DNA of 64,000 bases from CAZEVY01 sp964515555 (GCA_964515555.1 CAZEVY010000017.1:1-64000), one strand, 5' to 3'; shown: positions 8,857 through 18,097, counted from the stretch's first letter. A program made the numbers and translations. Notes: generated by a model from the sequence alone, not told the origin.

Positions 8857-8916
8857 GTCGCTGACGGCCTCGACGCCGAGGTGAATCAGCCGGGCGCGCT
8901 TCGTCAGGTCGGGCAG
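8857..8916 (-). pseudogene. 60-nt fossil of a B12-type radical SAM gene
   Basis: The minus strand here encodes PDLTKRARLIHLGVEAVSD. This matches LDLMKRAGCRLIHFGVEAGSD inside the radical SAM gene at 11030-12397. At nucleotide level the two stretches are nearly identical apart from a few substitutions and one 6-base deletion. No further homology is visible on either side. It looks like a leftover of a duplicated or transferred paralogue. Confidence 0.6.
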
Positions 8917-8949
8917 TTGCCGGCCATTCGCGCACAACAGACGAGACCA

Positions 8950-10050
8950 CTAACGGCCGCCTGCTCCCGACAGCGCCAGGCGCGCCCGCTCCATCTGCTC
9001 CAATCGGACCTGCTTGAGGCCCTGTTGCACGAGGCCCAGCACCACGAACCATCCGGCCAACCCGACCGCGGCATATTTCAGGTTCATCGGATTGGGGATC
9101 GGCGAGTTCCAGATCATATGCAGCCCGACCGGCACCAGAAAGGCGCCAAGGAAACCGCGATCGAAGAAGTGCCCCAGGCGCAGTCTTTGGTAACCGCGCG
9201 CCCGCCAAAGCGCGGCGCCCGCGATTGCAGTCCAGACGATGTGACAGAAAGGAGCGGTGAGGCCACGGTTGAGAAGGGAACTCTCGATGGCGCTCACAGC
9301 CATCGTCGCGTGCGCCCTCTCAAACGTGTAACCCGCGTTCTCGAAGATTTCGAATCCTGCGCCCACGGCGGCGCCGAACAGCAGCCCGTTCAAGATGTAC
9401 TTGTACTGCGAGTAGCGGGCGTACCACGCGACCACGAGAAGCTTCGCGCTCTCTTCCACGATGCCGGCGCTGGCAGCCCCCAGCCAGCCGAGGTTTGCAA
9501 ACGAAAACCCGACGTGCGTGAAAGCGAGTGAAGCCAGTCCGCCCGTGGCGACCATCATGATTACGCGGTATAGCGAGACGTTGCGCGGACTGTTCAGCTC
9601 GAAGAACAGAATGAGCGTTGCCACGGGAAACGCGAGAATGCCCATGAATATCACTCCGGGCACCATCTTGGCGTTCAGGTACTGCTGCAACAGGAGCAGG
9701 AAGCCAAGATAGATTGCGCCGATGCCGGCCAACGCACGGAAGAAGAACCACGGCTTGGGCCACCCGGTTTCTACCTGGTCGAGCGGCGGTGTGGCTTTCG
9801 AGGTCCCGGTAAGAAAATGGTCTTCGATCTCCTCCGGCGTTCGTTTCCTGAACACCTCGGAGAACATCTCCTTGATGCTGAAGTTCTCCAGTTCACTGGT
9901 GCTGGCCAGGTTCTGGAGGCGCCTGGCGGCTCCGCGAACCAGATTCTCGGCCCCGCCCATCGCATTCGAATCGCGGTGGAGCGTAACACCGCAGTGACTG
10001 CAGAAACGGCTATCGCCGGCGACGCTGGCGCCGCAACTTGAGCAATTCAC
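8950..10050 (-). CDS. Zinc-ribbon PrsW-family intramembrane metalloprotease
   Basis: This 366-residue protein starts with a zinc ribbon (Cys3, Cys6, Cys17, Cys20) and a soluble linker (about 25-105), followed by eight or so membrane segments. The PrsW/CPBP-like glutamic protease motifs are visible: GIVEESAKL, GAGFEIFENAGY, a His in FCHIVWTAI, and LHMIWNS. PrsW-type enzymes cleave membrane proteins, for example anti-sigma factors, within the bilayer. The N-terminal zinc ribbon suggests recognition of a protein or nucleic-acid partner. It is monocistronic and convergent with the 8308 gene. The 10051-10158 gap is empty. Confidence 0.85.
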   Translation of the reverse strand: MNCSSCGASVAGDSRFCSHCGVTLHRDSNAMGGAENLVRGAARRLQNLASTSELENFSIKEMFSEVFRKRTPEEIEDHFLTGTSKATPPLDQVETGWPKPWFFFRALAGIGAIYLGFLLLLQQYLNAKMVPGVIFMGILAFPVATLILFFELNSPRNVSLYRVIMMVATGGLASLAFTHVGFSFANLGWLGAASAGIVEESAKLLVVAWYARYSQYKYILNGLLFGAAVGAGFEIFENAGYTFERAHATMAVSAIESSLLNRGLTAPFCHIVWTAIAGAALWRARGYQRLRLGHFFDRGFLGAFLVPVGLHMIWNSPIPNPMNLKYAAVGLAGWFVVLGLVQQGLKQVRLEQMERARLALSGAGGR

Positions 10051-10158
10051 AGTAGGAACAATGTACCACCAGGCCGGCTCTGCGCACGTTTTGATTCCGA
10101 TGCTTGCCCAAGAAACACGGCGTCAGAGGTCCTTTCGCATCCGCAAATCACGACGTGT

Positions 10159-10890
10159 TTAGTTGCGGCTGCCCACCCGGACTGCGATGTCCTGGCGTTG
10201 CGCCGTGCCCCACGTCAGCGCATCGCTTCTCACGGCGCGAATCCTTGCCGCTCCCGCGTTCAGAGAGCCCAACTGCAATGTAACCAGGACCGGCGGGGCG
10301 TTCGCCGACGAACGCAGACAGTGGCTGTCATTCGGGATATCGACGTAGTATTGTCCGCCGGTGCGATAGACCTTACCGGACCCACAGGAACCTCCCGCTT
10401 GAGGAAGTATGTTGACGACGCGCCCCAAAGGCGCCGGCACGCCAGCCTCAATCGCGATTCCAAAAAACCGCACGGCGACGAGCCCCTCGTGGCGTCCCGG
10501 TGGATCCACCGCCTCAATGGGCACCTGAAGATCCTGGTGCGCTGACTTGCCAAGACTGCTGGACCTGTCGAGTGACGCCGCGTGATCGCGGCTTGTACCG
10601 GCCCTTAGGCCTTTCACAACGAAGATGTACTGCACCTGCGGGGCGTTCCCGCTGGCGGCCACGCACCTATCGTTTGCAGGAACCTCCAAAGTGTAGGCGC
10701 CGCCGCTCGATGTGTCGGCCGATCCGCACGCGTCGAGCGTCGAGCCGCGAACGGCGAAGACGTTAACAGGAATACCCGCCGTTGCGGCCTGGGCTCCAAA
10801 GCTCAATCGGCCGGAAAACTGAATCGCAGTCTGGCCGGAGGCAAGCTGCGGAGCCAGGAGTGCAACGAGAAGAAGGACGGCAGCCCGCAT
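10159..10890 (-). CDS. Secreted protein with a duplicated beta-rich domain, function unknown
   Basis: From the ATG at 10890 the protein has 243 residues and opens with a signal peptide (MRAAVLLLVALLAPQLASG). The mature part is two copies of a roughly 100-residue module. Each carries CGS, GGxYxxxxPxxxxC, then SxNAPxV followed by a beta-strand and LxAG. Each module has two cysteines that could form a disulphide. The layout suggests carboxypeptidase-regulatory-like or Ig-like folds. A longer in-frame upstream start is possible but would precede the signal peptide. It is alone in its transcription unit. Confidence 0.75.
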   Translation of the reverse strand: MRAAVLLLVALLAPQLASGQTAIQFSGRLSFGAQAATAGIPVNVFAVRGSTLDACGSADTSSGGAYTLEVPANDRCVAASGNAPQVQYIFVVKGLRAGTSRDHAASLDRSSSLGKSAHQDLQVPIEAVDPPGRHEGLVAVRFFGIAIEAGVPAPLGRVVNILPQAGGSCGSGKVYRTGGQYYVDIPNDSHCLRSSANAPPVLVTLQLGSLNAGAARIRAVRSDALTWGTAQRQDIAVRVGSRN

Positions 10891-11029
10891 ACGAGTCCAT
10901 ACTAGCGGATCTGAATCAGGCCGCCGGGCAAGGCTCCTTCGACCGGCCAAGTCACTTAAGGCGAGTGAATTTCACGTCGAAGGCAAAGTGATATAAACCC
11001 TTATCGACGGGCTAATGAAGATCGGCAAA

Positions 11030-12397
11030 TCAGCTTCGCACGAAGTGCCAGAACAGCCGCGCCTGGTTCATCAGCGCGCGAAACTCGCCCTTGCCGACGC
11101 GGGCCGCCAGGTACGACGGGCGCAGGTAGTATCCGAGATACGCCGTACGCGTCATCCGCTTCAGTTCCCCGACCTTGAAGTTCGCCTCGATGGCCTCCGG
11201 GAACAGCCCGCCGTCGGAGAAGCGGAAGTTGGGGTCGTTTTTCACCTGCTCGTAGAGCTTGGTCCCCGGATAGGGCGCCGCGACGTGGAAGAGCGCATAC
11301 GTCGGACTCAGCCGCTTGGCGAAGCGCACGATGTCTGCCATGTCCTTCTTGGTCGACTCCGGGAATCCCATGATGAAGAAACACGCGCTCTCGATGCCGG
11401 CGGCGTGCACGCGCCGCATGCCGTCCTCGATCGCCTTCACCGAAATGCCCTTGTCGACCAGCTTCAGCACGTCGTCGCTGCCCGCCTCGACGCCGAAGTG
11501 AATCAGCCGGCAGCCGGCGCGCTTCATCAGGTCGAGCAGCTCGTCGTCCACCAGGTCGAGCCGCGTCTGGCAGCACCAGGTGAATTCCCAGTTCTTCCGG
11601 ATCAGGCGCTCGCAGAAATCCACCACCTGCTTGCGAAGCACGGTGAACTCCAGGTCCATGAAGTAGGCCGTGCGCACGCCGAACTTCCGGATGCCGTACT
11701 CCACCTCCTGCATCAGCTTGTCGACCGATTTCTTGCGCACGCCCACGCCGTAGGTCTTCAGCAGGCAGAAAGTACAGTCGGAGGCGCAACCGCGCGACAT
11801 CTCGAAAAGCGTGAAATTCTCGCCCAGCACCTCGTAGTGATAGCGCTCCATCGGCAGCAGGTGGAAGGCGGGGAGCGGAAGCTCCTCCATCTTGACGGGC
11901 TTCTGATCGGGCGCGCTGACCGGCTTGCCGTCGTCGCCCAGATACGTGATGCCGAGCACATCGGCGAGGCGCGAGGTGCGGCACAGGTCGAGCACGGTGG
12001 TTTCGGGCTCGCCGCGGATGATGGCGCGCGCGCCGGTCTCCTTCAGCATCTCGACCGGCTTGACGGTCCCGTGGCTGCCCATCACGTAAAGCTCGGGCGC
12101 CACGTCGCGCACGGCGGCGACCGTCTTGAGAAACGGATTGATGTCCAGGTGCGGGCATTGCCAGCGGTCGAGGCTGGTCGATGTGATGAAGACCTTGTCG
12201 AAGCCCCGCGCCCGCGCGGCGACCTCGGCCGGGCCGATCTGCTCGGCGTTGGCGTCGACGATGGCGGCGTCGATTCCCTCGCGCTCCAGAACCGCGGCCG
12301 AGGTGGCCAGGTCGAGCGGCGTCCAGGTGCGGTTGTAGATTCGCCCCTTCTTGTGGACGGCGTCCACCTGAAACGGGTTGACGAGCAGCGCTCTCAC
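11030..12397 (-). CDS. B12-binding radical SAM protein
   Basis: The GTG at 12397 (455 residues) is chosen because it follows an AAAGGAG site and overlaps the stop of the upstream glycosyltransferase as GTGA. The N-terminal third (about 1-130) looks like a cobalamin-binding Rossmann domain (VRALLVNP, VMGSHGTVKP). The radical SAM core begins with MSRGCASDCTFC near residue 200, carrying the three cluster cysteines, and later shows HFGVEAGSD and FIMGFPEST. Such enzymes methylate or rearrange unactivated carbons in lipids, cofactors or natural products. It lies downstream of a GT2 and a GT-C-like protein, suggesting a lipid- or glycan-linked substrate. The exact reaction is unknown. Confidence 0.87.
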   Translation of the reverse strand: MRALLVNPFQVDAVHKKGRIYNRTWTPLDLATSAAVLEREGIDAAIVDANAEQIGPAEVAARARGFDKVFITSTSLDRWQCPHLDINPFLKTVAAVRDVAPELYVMGSHGTVKPVEMLKETGARAIIRGEPETTVLDLCRTSRLADVLGITYLGDDGKPVSAPDQKPVKMEELPLPAFHLLPMERYHYEVLGENFTLFEMSRGCASDCTFCLLKTYGVGVRKKSVDKLMQEVEYGIRKFGVRTAYFMDLEFTVLRKQVVDFCERLIRKNWEFTWCCQTRLDLVDDELLDLMKRAGCRLIHFGVEAGSDDVLKLVDKGISVKAIEDGMRRVHAAGIESACFFIMGFPESTKKDMADIVRFAKRLSPTYALFHVAAPYPGTKLYEQVKNDPNFRFSDGGLFPEAIEANFKVGELKRMTRTAYLGYYLRPSYLAARVGKGEFRALMNQARLFWHFVRS

Positions 12398-13140
12398 GAC
12401 TCGCTCCTTTGCGGAGCGGCGGCCGGCGCCGGAAGGCCGCGGCCGAGCGTGCGGCGCAGGCGCCAGAGGCCCTTTATGTCGTCCCAGGCAGTGCGCACGA
12501 TCTTGACGCGGCTGTCGTCGTCCTCGATCCACTCGACGGGGAGGTCCTTAATGCGCAGGCCCTGCTTCTCGGCGAGCACCAGCAGCTCGGTGTCGAAGAA
12601 CCAGCTCTGATCCTCGATCTGCGGGACGATACGGCGCACCGCCTCGCGGCCGGCGGCCTTGAAACCGCACTGCGCGTCGGAGAACCGCGTGCGGAGCATG
12701 GCGCGCACCATCAGGTTGTACAGGCGCGAGATGATCTCGCGGTTCCACGACCGTTTGGTGCGGGACTCCGGCAGCAGGCGCGATCCGGTGGCCACCTGGT
12801 AGCCGTCGCGGGCGATGGAATCGATCAGCGGCGGCAGGTATTCGAGGCGCGTCGAGAGGTCGACGTCCATGTAGCAGACGATGTCGGCGTCGCTGCGGGT
12901 CCAGGCTTCGCGCAGCGCGCGGCCGCGGCCGCGCAGGTCGAGACGCAGGAGCGCGGTGTCGGGGAATCGCGCGGCGAGCGAGCGCCCGACGGCGTCGGTG
13001 CCGTCGGTGGAGCCGTTGTCGACGATGACGATGCGCCAGTCGTGCGGAAGCCCACGGGCCAGGAACTCTCTCAGCGTGGTGACGCTGCGCTCGAGGACAT
13101 GCGCCTCGTTGAGCACCGGGATGACCACGTCGACTCTCAT
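12394..13140 (-). CDS. Family 2 glycosyltransferase (DPM1/dolichyl-phosphate type)
   Basis: The ATG at 13140 gives 248 residues and overlaps the upstream stop as ATGA; longer in-frame extensions are antisense shadow. GT-A features are visible: VDVVIPVLNEAHVLERSV at the N-terminus, VDNGSTDGT, the DXD-like YMDVDLST, GSRLLPES, and SDAQCGFKA near the acceptor site. Enzymes of this type transfer a sugar from a nucleotide to polyprenyl phosphate, supplying GT-C transferases such as the one encoded just upstream. All three genes in the run overlap by 4 bases, implying translational coupling. Confidence 0.9.
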   Translation of the reverse strand: MRVDVVIPVLNEAHVLERSVTTLREFLARGLPHDWRIVIVDNGSTDGTDAVGRSLAARFPDTALLRLDLRGRGRALREAWTRSDADIVCYMDVDLSTRLEYLPPLIDSIARDGYQVATGSRLLPESRTKRSWNREIISRLYNLMVRAMLRTRFSDAQCGFKAAGREAVRRIVPQIEDQSWFFDTELLVLAEKQGLRIKDLPVEWIEDDDSRVKIVRTAWDDIKGLWRLRRTLGRGLPAPAAAPQRSES

Positions 13141-14591
13141 CGCATGGCCGCCTTGGGCCGCCAGATCAGCCAGACCAACGCCGCCGCCAGCGCGAACAGC
13201 GGCAGTGGCGAGACACCCTGGGCGAGAAACTCGGGTTTGGGATTGAGGCGGTTGAGCGCGGTAAGCAAGGGAAGCCGGAATCCGCCGGCGAAAACCTGAA
13301 GAACCGGGTCGAGGACGCCGAGTCCACGCTCGACATCGCGATGCATCGCCAGGCACCAGGCTTCGGCCACGGCTATCACTCCGATCAAACCGCTCACGCG
13401 ACCGGGCAGCCGCTCCAGAACCACGGCCGCCGGAAGAAACAGGAGAGGAAATACCGGCGCCAGGTACCGAATTCCGGTGTTGAACTGCAACCGCGTGTAG
13501 TTTACCCCGCTGAAAAACACCCAGTACAGCAGGAACATTCCCAGCATCGCACAAAGCTCCGGGGTGGGCAACCGGCGGCGTACCAGGACCGCCCCAAACG
13601 CCAGCAGGAATACGGGACCGGAAACGAACAGCCCGAACCGGTAATCGAACGCCAGCATCCACAGCAGCTCGAACTGCGGCCCGCTGACGCCCTGGTAGCC
13701 GCGCTCGATCCATTGAACCGGCGGCATCCAGTGCTGCCCGGGATAAAAGGGATGCCCGAAACTGGCCCATTGGTAGAACCACAGCAGCAGGATCGGCGGC
13801 AGTGCGCCGGCGGCGTACCAGGCCCCAGCGGCCAGGCGACGCTCCTTGTACAAAGCGTAGACTCCCAGGGCCGGCAGCGCCACGCCGCCCGAGTAGTCGA
13901 GCAGAAGACACACGCCGCCGCCGAAGCCGGCGATGAGTAGCCGGGTGCGCGCGGTCCACGCCAGCCGCCAGGGGTTCCACAGGAGCGCGAAGGCGGCGAA
14001 GGCGAAGTGCGCGACCATCATGTTCTGGTTCAGGTATCCGGTGCGGAAGAACAGCGGAGTACCGAAGGCGTAGAGCAGCGCCAGCCAGAGCGCGGTCCTG
14101 CCGGCCGGGTACAGAGTCTCGAGGACCCGGAACATCACCACTACGGCGGCGGCCGAGAGCGGCGCCATGCAGAAGACCTGCATGACGATGGCGGCCAGTC
14201 CGAACTTCACGTCGAAGCCGCGGCGCCAGGACTCCTGAAAGAACTTCTGCGCCATCGGCCAGGGCGATTCGTAGGCCGGCGGCTGGGCGCCCGAGGCTTT
14301 ACGCGAGGCGTTGACGCGCGCCACCACGCGGTCGATGACGGGGCGCGCCAGCGCGTAGGGAATCGCGGCGAGCATCGACGCGCCGGGATTGTTGCCGATG
14401 TGCCAGCCACGGCCGGGAGTCTCGAACAGGTCCGGGTGCATGCCGCCGTACTCGTCGACGCGGAAGGAGAGATGGTCGCCGATGGCGAGCGCGAGATAGA
14501 TTTCGCGGACGGTGTTGGTGGCGGCGTGCAGCGAAAAGATCAGCCAGCACGTGAGGAACAGCCGGATGGCCGTTCCTTTCCTCGTATCCAC
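13137..14591 (-). CDS. Polytopic membrane protein, GT-C glycosyltransferase-like
   Basis: This 484-residue protein has an N-terminal membrane segment (about 8-30) and about ten more hydrophobic helices. The first periplasmic loop carries DEYGGMHPDLFETPGRGWHIGNNPG, an acidic motif placed like the catalytic loop of GT-C enzymes. Those enzymes take sugars from polyprenyl-phosphate donors. The next gene, overlapping by 4 bases, is a GT2 of the type that makes such donors. Assignment to GT-C rests on topology and context, so it is tentative. Confidence 0.75.
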   Translation of the reverse strand: MDTRKGTAIRLFLTCWLIFSLHAATNTVREIYLALAIGDHLSFRVDEYGGMHPDLFETPGRGWHIGNNPGASMLAAIPYALARPVIDRVVARVNASRKASGAQPPAYESPWPMAQKFFQESWRRGFDVKFGLAAIVMQVFCMAPLSAAAVVVMFRVLETLYPAGRTALWLALLYAFGTPLFFRTGYLNQNMMVAHFAFAAFALLWNPWRLAWTARTRLLIAGFGGGVCLLLDYSGGVALPALGVYALYKERRLAAGAWYAAGALPPILLLWFYQWASFGHPFYPGQHWMPPVQWIERGYQGVSGPQFELLWMLAFDYRFGLFVSGPVFLLAFGAVLVRRRLPTPELCAMLGMFLLYWVFFSGVNYTRLQFNTGIRYLAPVFPLLFLPAAVVLERLPGRVSGLIGVIAVAEAWCLAMHRDVERGLGVLDPVLQVFAGGFRLPLLTALNRLNPKPEFLAQGVSPLPLFALAAALVWLIWRPKAAMR

Positions 14592-14640
14592 TAGAGCAAC
14601 ATAGCATTTCCCCCACCCGGCCCCGGAGCCGGTTGCGGGA

Positions 14641-16434
14641 TCAGGGTGTCGTCGCGAAGGAGTTGTTGACGAACGGGATCCCCGTCAGTTGCGTGAAGAT
14701 GCGGTCGTAGGCGTCCACGATGCCGATTCGCTCCGGAATTCCCGTCGTTTCCATGGGCCGGTTGGCCATGTAGATCAGCGTCATGTTCAGCGTGTTCGGG
14801 CTGCTAGTGGGGAAGTAGGACAGTAGCCAGGCGGGAATGACGATCTCCGGTCCCGCCGGATAGATGCAGGTTCCCCGGATAGCGCCGGCGCGGTTACCAC
14901 CGGCCGGCAGGGTCAGCTCGGCCTTGATGACGTGATTCGGGCGCACCGGGAGATTCTGAAACAGAATCAGAAAGTCCTGGGAGCTGTTAATCGTCTGCCC
15001 GGTCGTCATCAGTTGCGGCGTCCTTACCTGGTATGGGCTCGTGGGCAGCGCGAAGGGGAATTTGAACACCGGACGATAGGCCAGGATCGATCCCGCACCC
15101 GGTACATCGACGGTGATGTCGAACGCGCCGCCGAAAATGTTGGTCAGGGCGATGAACTGGTATACGTTGTTGGTCGTGAGGCGAGGCAGGCTTTCAACCG
15201 CCGACAGGCTGGTGGTTCGCAGCATCACCTGAGGACCGAGGTTCAGGAACCCGGCGCCGACGAGGCGCGCGAACGCGGGTCCGCCGACGCCGAGCAGGTT
15301 GGTCTCCAGGTAGCAGCCGTAGGAGGTCTGGAAGGAATCCTTGAAGAACTGAAGGATGATCGCGTCCTCCTCGTAAAAGGCCTTCGCGATAAACGCCGAG
15401 AAGCTGCCGCCGGAATTGAAAACGTCGCGGCTGAAGCCGTAATCCCTGACAAACTCAAGCCGGTTGATGCGGTCGGTGAACAGCTCGTCGCGGCCCGACG
15501 CCTCGCGGGCGCCGGCGGGCGTGGCCGGGCGTTCGGCGCGCGCCAGAAGGTCGAGCCGCTGCGTCATGGTCATGCCGACCGGGTCGTCGCAGACCCGGTT
15601 GGCAGGCAGAGCGATGGAGATGCTTGCGACGTTACTCGGCAGCACCGAGCGGGCGGCGTCGCGTTCGAAACGGATTGGAACGTGACAGCCGAGGATGCCG
15701 GTGGGTACGCGAAACACGAAAAAGCTCAATCCCGGAAAGAGGCTGCCGAACAGCAGCGGCGGCACGGTGCGGTCCTGCACCTTGAAGGCGCCCGGCGCGA
15801 TCAGCCGAGGCTCCTGCTCCGCATCGCGGTCCGGCTCCCGCCGCATCGCTTTCTCGATGCGCGGGCCGGCATCGGCCGCCGGGTTGATGGTCACCGCGTC
15901 GCCGGTGGTGTTGAGGAGCAGCAGCACCGGTTCGTCGGGCCGCGCGGGATTGAAGATCGTCACCGGCTCGAAGCGCGAATTGAGCACCAGCGCCGGGCCG
16001 GTGCCGCGCGCGTTCAGCGTGAAGATTCCGACGGCGTTGGCGACGCGGATATTCACCGCCGCGCTCGTCCGCCCCTGGTTGGTCACCGTCAACGTCCCGT
16101 TGCCGAGCGGCGTGTCCGAGGGCAGGATCGCCAGGATGAGCGTCGCTGAGGCCGACATCATCAGCGCGTCGATCTCCCGGCCTCCCGCGCGCACCTTCAC
16201 GGACGCGCCGCCGAGTTGCGTGTCGAGCGGGAAGGCCGGGTAGTTCTGCACGGCGCTCTGCGGCCCGAGGTTCGATCCCGCGATGCGCAACACACCGCCG
16301 GGAGGAAGCCCGTAGGTGGGAAAGCCGGGAGGGATCTGTCCGGCCGCTTCGATCACGGAGGTGACCGCGGGATTCTGCGCCAAACCGACCGCTACGACAG
16401 TCAGGACCATAGCCCAACGGATAGCTTGTCTCAT
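14641..16434 (-). CDS. Secreted protein with Solibacter-type IPT-like domain (copy 1)
   Basis: The 597-residue protein has a signal peptide (about 1-20) and an N-terminal domain (about 25-180) of the IPT/TIG-like type widespread in Solibacter relatives: GGVLRIAGSNLGP, GGASVKVRAGGREID, AILPSDTPLGNGTLTV, VGIFTLNARGTGPAL. The remaining 400 residues are beta-rich and unrecognised. It lies 10 bases downstream of a paralogue (16445-18097) with the same N-terminal architecture, so the two are probably a tandem duplication expressed together. Role unknown; adhesion or extracellular structure is possible. Confidence 0.8.
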   Translation of the reverse strand: MRQAIRWAMVLTVVAVGLAQNPAVTSVIEAAGQIPPGFPTYGLPPGGVLRIAGSNLGPQSAVQNYPAFPLDTQLGGASVKVRAGGREIDALMMSASATLILAILPSDTPLGNGTLTVTNQGRTSAAVNIRVANAVGIFTLNARGTGPALVLNSRFEPVTIFNPARPDEPVLLLLNTTGDAVTINPAADAGPRIEKAMRREPDRDAEQEPRLIAPGAFKVQDRTVPPLLFGSLFPGLSFFVFRVPTGILGCHVPIRFERDAARSVLPSNVASISIALPANRVCDDPVGMTMTQRLDLLARAERPATPAGAREASGRDELFTDRINRLEFVRDYGFSRDVFNSGGSFSAFIAKAFYEEDAIILQFFKDSFQTSYGCYLETNLLGVGGPAFARLVGAGFLNLGPQVMLRTTSLSAVESLPRLTTNNVYQFIALTNIFGGAFDITVDVPGAGSILAYRPVFKFPFALPTSPYQVRTPQLMTTGQTINSSQDFLILFQNLPVRPNHVIKAELTLPAGGNRAGAIRGTCIYPAGPEIVIPAWLLSYFPTSSPNTLNMTLIYMANRPMETTGIPERIGIVDAYDRIFTQLTGIPFVNNSFATTP

Positions 16435-16444
16435 CGTCCCCTCC

Positions 16445-18097
16445 TCACCGGTACGCCATCACCTTGGCGTGCCTCACGATGGCCGTGAGCAGGCCGAGAT
16501 CGATCCCGGTGGCGTTGAATGGCGCCGCGTCCGAAATCGTCCCCACGGAAAGAAAGCCGGTCGGCTGATTCTCCTGAAGCTGGCTCGGCGGAAGCGCGAG
16601 CAGAACCTCCGGCGGAATCGTGAAGCTGCCCGCGGCCAGACGTTCCCGGCAGACGAAGCCCGCGCCGACGCGCGCCGAGTAGGCGACCGAGGCTCCGGTG
16701 ATGTATGCGGCGCCGCTCCCGCCGGTCCAGTTCACCGTCGTGCCCTGGCTTCGCGTGACGCTGGTGAGCGCGTTCTGGTTGGTCCACACCAGCGGATTCG
16801 TCAGGGTCAGGGCGGCGTTGAAGGCGCCGACCCCCGTGCCGCCCGCGCCGTTGTTGATCGTGTACGCCCCGGGCTCGAGATAATCCGGGGGAAGCTGGTT
16901 CTGCGTCAGTCCCGGAATCGACTGCGTGCCGCCGCCCAGCTCCGCAGAATAGTTCCCCGCGGTGACGCGATCGGCGATCCGGTTGCCAAGCGGTCCCGTC
17001 AGCATCAGTCGCGCGCCGGCCTCCAGCCCCTCGGGCCGGCGCGGATCGGTGAAAGCTGGAGTCAACCCGGAGAAACGGTACACGGTGCATGCGCCATCCG
17101 TCGAGATTCCGCCGATGCTCTGCGTGCGAATCAGCGTCAGGCCGAAGTTGTAATTGCCGAAGGTCGCTGCCAGCGTGTCGGTCCTCGACTGCACCGAGGG
17201 CAGCGGCGCCGGCACCGGCAACCGGAAGTCGGCGCGCTCGAGCAGGATGGTCGCGACTCGAAGGGAACCGTCCGCCTGGGCCTTGGCGAGGTCCGCCACC
17301 TGCAACCCGCCGGCGTCCAGGCAGGCGCCGCCGCGGTCGGAGATCGAGATCGTCGTCGTGTTGCTCGGGACTCCCCCTACCACCAGGACGACCGGAACGA
17401 AGCAGCCCGTGACGCCCTCCGGGACGGTGAAGGCCACCTGGTCGATTCCCGAGCAGCATCCCGAGCGGCCGCGGTAGACAATCTCCGCCCGCCGGCCCCC
17501 GACGTAAACCTGCACGTCTAGATTCGTGAGGTCGCCCGGCAGTGGACCGGCCGCCTCGTCGCCGGTGACCGGGCCGATACCCGTTCCCCAGATGATCCAA
17601 ACGGAGTTGGGCGTAGCGGAACTCACCAGCGTGTTGACCACGTTGCCGGGATCGGTGAAAATGCCGGGCCCGCTCCCGGCTTCGTTCAGTGCGAAAATGC
17701 CGAACCGGCTCCTTTCGATCCGAATGGGAAAGGCCGCGCTGGTCTGGTTATTGAACCGTAGCGTCAACGTGCCATTGCCGGGCGGCGTGTTCGACGGCAG
17801 GATCGCCGTCACCTGGGTGGCGAAGGCGACGATCATGAGCCCGCTTACCGTTGTACCGCCGACACGAATTTCGACTGAAACGGCGCCGAGCACGGTCTGA
17901 AGCGGAAACGCGCTGACAATCACCGGCGACCCGGGCCCGAGATTTCGGCCGATCACCGTGAAAAGACCGCCCTGGGCGACACCGCCATTCGGGAGATTGG
18001 TGTCGATAAAGCTGGCCGTGTTGACCACGCCCTCGATGGCTGGCTGCGCGGCGGCCGGTCCGGCGAGCAGGACTATGGCCAGAATGCTTCTGCCCAT
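16445..18097 (-). CDS. Secreted protein with Solibacter-type IPT-like domain (copy 2)
   Basis: This 550-residue protein has a signal peptide ending near residue 18 (LLAGPAAAQP) and an IPT/TIG-like domain (about 20-180) with GGLFTVIGRNLGPGSP, ILPSNTPPGNGTLTLRF and FGIFALNEAGSGPG. A second similar unit follows (about 160-260) with WIIWGTGIGPVTGDE and a GCCSGIDQVAFTVPEG stretch like the C-terminal Solibacter domain. The C-terminal half resembles its neighbour in organisation but not closely in sequence. It is the promoter-proximal member of the tandem pair and is divergent from the PQQ dehydrogenase gene. Confidence 0.8.
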   Translation of the reverse strand: MGRSILAIVLLAGPAAAQPAIEGVVNTASFIDTNLPNGGVAQGGLFTVIGRNLGPGSPVIVSAFPLQTVLGAVSVEIRVGGTTVSGLMIVAFATQVTAILPSNTPPGNGTLTLRFNNQTSAAFPIRIERSRFGIFALNEAGSGPGIFTDPGNVVNTLVSSATPNSVWIIWGTGIGPVTGDEAAGPLPGDLTNLDVQVYVGGRRAEIVYRGRSGCCSGIDQVAFTVPEGVTGCFVPVVLVVGGVPSNTTTISISDRGGACLDAGGLQVADLAKAQADGSLRVATILLERADFRLPVPAPLPSVQSRTDTLAATFGNYNFGLTLIRTQSIGGISTDGACTVYRFSGLTPAFTDPRRPEGLEAGARLMLTGPLGNRIADRVTAGNYSAELGGGTQSIPGLTQNQLPPDYLEPGAYTINNGAGGTGVGAFNAALTLTNPLVWTNQNALTSVTRSQGTTVNWTGGSGAAYITGASVAYSARVGAGFVCRERLAAGSFTIPPEVLLALPPSQLQENQPTGFLSVGTISDAAPFNATGIDLGLLTAIVRHAKVMAYR

